A stretch of DNA of 64,000 nt. Source: Planctomycetota bacterium. GTDB lineage: Bacteria; Planctomycetota; UBA1135; GCA-002686595. The notes beneath the pieces are model-generated. The model was not told the DNA's origin, made no database searches, and was given only the letters and a program-made list of their open reading frames with translations. This document shows, piece after piece, positions 62,696 to 64,000 of the stretch (its first letter is position 1; each line of letters begins with the position of its first letter). The stretch is taken from positions 1 through 64,000 of the forward strand of contig JABABA010000025.1 in the NCBI GenBank assembly GCA_014238415.1, in the 5' to 3' direction. Both the position numbers and the translations under genes were made by a program.

Positions 62696-63178
62696 CTAGC
62701 CCTGATCCCAGCCGCTCCAACTGCGGGCAAGAGCCCATTTTATGGTCTCGGGATCCTTGGCCGCCTCAGTGCAGAGCCGCTCGGCACGGGGCATGACCCC
62801 CACCCGGCCAAGGTCCAAACGGTCCGCGTCCCAACAGGTCTGCACCGTGGGATGGGCCTCGGTCAGACCCGCGGTATGGGCCCTGCATGCAATCAGAAGA
62901 TGCTCGAAGGGCTCATCTTCGATCTCGAACCACGTGCCACGCATTTCTACCGCCAACTGAGCTCCGCGCGCGCCATGCCCTGGATCATGTCCATCATTCA
63001 GGCGCCTGCAGTCGTGATAGACCGAGAACAACTCGACCACCTGGGGATCGGCGCCAGTTCTTTCGGCCAGGAACAGACCATTGTCCCTCACCCGCCGCCA
63101 ATGGGGAATCCCGTGGATACCTTCCAGCCGCAGGCAGTATCCCTTGAGGACCTCTTCAATCAGATTTTCGATGTGCAT
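62696..63178 (-). CDS. HD-domain phosphohydrolase
   Basis: Protein of 160 aa from ATG 63178; a TTG at 63193 would add five residues. Seen: the HD metal-site pattern GIHGIPHWRRV, YHDCRRLNDGHDPGHG (HD pair), LIACRAHTAG and CWDADRLDLGR. This is the spacing of small HD hydrolases that act on nucleotides or phosphoesters. The precise substrate is unknown. It is divergent from the PPTase gene with 91 bases between start codons. Confidence 0.85.
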   Translation of the reverse strand: MHIENLIEEVLKGYCLRLEGIHGIPHWRRVRDNGLFLAERTGADPQVVELFSVYHDCRRLNDGHDPGHGARGAQLAVEMRGTWFEIEDEPFEHLLIACRAHTAGLTEAHPTVQTCWDADRLDLGRVGVMPRAERLCTEAAKDPETIKWALARSWSGWDQG

Positions 63179-63269
63179 GGGGATCCTACTCAAGGTCCGC
63201 GATCAGGATTCGAAGGGTCATCAGGAACCAGGCCCTGCGGCACCGAGAAGTACGCTAATCTCTAGACCC

Positions 63270-63893
63270 ATGTCCTCAAGAAGTCAAACCGCGGCAAACA
63301 TTTGTGTGCTGGCAACTCCAGTCGCGCCCCTTAAGGGGCGCGAAAAAGTTTTGATTCAACGAGCCGCTTCCCGTGAGGCCCTCGCCATGGCAGCCGCACG
63401 AGCCGGCGCACCGGACGGTCCCTGGGAACAGGAAGAGGAAGGCGGGCGGCCTCTGCCCAAGGACGGCTGGCACTGGTCCGTGACCCATGACGCGCATTTT
63501 GTCGCGGCGGTTGTGGCCCAGGTACCTGTTGGCATCGACACAGAACAAATAACTCTTCGCCGTCGGGAGATGATTGAGCGAATCCTGGATGGATCCGAAC
63601 GAGATCTACTGGAAGGCAACGGTGAGGCCTTAGCCTTCACCCGGGCTTGGTGCGCCAAGGAGGCCGTGCTCAAGGCCACAGGAATCGGGATCGGTGGACT
63701 CTCGCGCTGCAAGATCCGGGGGCGCAAGGGTGCAGACCTCTCCCTGTACCTGGATGGCAAGGACTGGCGAGTGATACAGAGACGCAAGGGAAAGAGTCTG
63801 TTCGCAGTGACAGTGGACACTCCCGAGGTGCAGTACGATTGGAACGAAACGGAACTTGGGTTTGATCCCTGGAGCGAAGAGGAATGCGAATGA
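63270..63893 (+). CDS. 4'-phosphopantetheinyl transferase (Sfp-like)
   Basis: Transfers phosphopantetheine from CoA to the Ser of carrier proteins. The product is 207 aa from ATG 63270; the long upstream frame is not conserved. Seen: WSVTHDAHFVAAVVA (motif 1 region), GIDTE with magnesium ligands Asp90 and Glu92, and RAWCAKEAVLKATGIG with Trp127, Lys130, Glu131 and Lys135. Size and motifs fit Sfp/HetI-type enzymes that prime secondary-metabolism carriers rather than minimal AcpS. It is a natural activator for the ACP of the 49610-58719 cluster, 9 kb upstream (inference). Its stop overlaps the next start. Confidence 0.92.
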   Translation: MSSRSQTAANICVLATPVAPLKGREKVLIQRAASREALAMAAARAGAPDGPWEQEEEGGRPLPKDGWHWSVTHDAHFVAAVVAQVPVGIDTEQITLRRREMIERILDGSERDLLEGNGEALAFTRAWCAKEAVLKATGIGIGGLSRCKIRGRKGADLSLYLDGKDWRVIQRRKGKSLFAVTVDTPEVQYDWNETELGFDPWSEEECE

Positions 63894-64000
63894 TGAAAAC
63901 CGATCGTGGGTTGCTGCGTCTCCTGGCCTGGCTGGGCTTTGCCGGTTTGGGCATTACGGCCCAGTTGAATGGGCAGGAGAGGCCGCCCCAACGCCCCCCC
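63890..64000 (+). CDS. N-terminal end of an exported protein, 3' partial
   Basis: An ATG overlaps the PPTase stop (ATGATGA) and the frame stays open to the window end (37 codons). Seen: MMKTDRGLLRLLAWLGFAGL, a signal-peptide-like start, then a likely cleavage zone near TAQLNGQ and a Pro/Arg-rich beginning of the mature part. Coupling to the PPTase suggests one operon. Nothing more can be said of its function. Confidence 0.6.
   Translation, partial: MMKTDRGLLRLLAWLGFAGLGITAQLNGQERPPQRPP

Noticed and set aside
1..64000. CRISPR arrays, insertion sequences, prophage or integrative elements
   Set aside because: No direct-repeat array, transposase, integrase or phage structural gene was seen; all large frames are accounted for by other genes.

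Overview
The window is GC-rich chromosomal DNA that most likely comes from a planctomycete (Planctomycetota), probably a marine Saltatorellus/OM190-like lineage rather than a classical Pirellula. This rests on four things. There is a Planctomycete-type PSD1 (PSCyt1/DUF1549/DUF1553) plus DUF1501 gene pair. An ECF sigma factor is divergent from a giant Ser/Thr kinase with a beta-propeller. Six large secreted proteins share one C-terminal module. There is a small Hc1-like histone. No insertion sequence, phage, CRISPR array or rRNA was seen. The lineage call is inference.

Layout. 1-3317: two subunits of a molybdenum hydroxylase of 4-hydroxybenzoyl-CoA reductase type. 3314-6614: a lipoprotein, then an H-NOX nitric-oxide sensor, its HNOBA-PAS histidine kinase and a receiver-only response regulator. 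6631-9648: a secreted fungalysin-like metalloprotease with the shared tail. 10251-11783: mqnB and mqnD of the futalosine menaquinone route. 11884-14908: Hc1-like histone, EVE protein and two coupled GNAT genes. 15014-20495: a selenocysteine locus with tRNA-Sec, selD and selA, interrupted by a GDPD-like protein and a propeller lipoprotein. selD itself has an in-frame UGA at codon 17, where E. coli SelD has its catalytic Cys17, so it is a selenoprotein and will be truncated by ordinary gene calling. 20621-22405: recJ.

22560-40068 is dominated by secreted tail-module proteins (a lamin-tail protein, an endonuclease I, two beta-propeller proteins and one unknown). Between them lie the kinase/sigma/Nudix-like signalling group, a DUF368 lipid-carrier transporter and polA. 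40250-44622 is the DUF1501/PSD1 pair, with a perfect 16-bp palindrome upstream. 45135-49446 holds a polyferredoxin, a GT39-like membrane glycosyltransferase and dinB.

49610-58719 is the most striking block. It is a co-directional, tightly packed set that encodes an OleA-like KAS III, a carboxylesterase, a GbsR/MarR regulator, a KAS II, a dedicated ACP, two CrtI/CrtISO-like FAD oxidoreductases, FabG, FabZ and FabI. This is a complete type II fatty-acid elongation cycle with two desaturase/isomerase-like enzymes attached. A 4'-phosphopantetheinyl transferase follows at 63270. It looks like a pathway for an unusual lipid or polyene; the product is unknown. The window ends with a VWA lipoprotein, a GT4 glycosyltransferase, an HD hydrolase, the PPTase and the start of a secreted protein.
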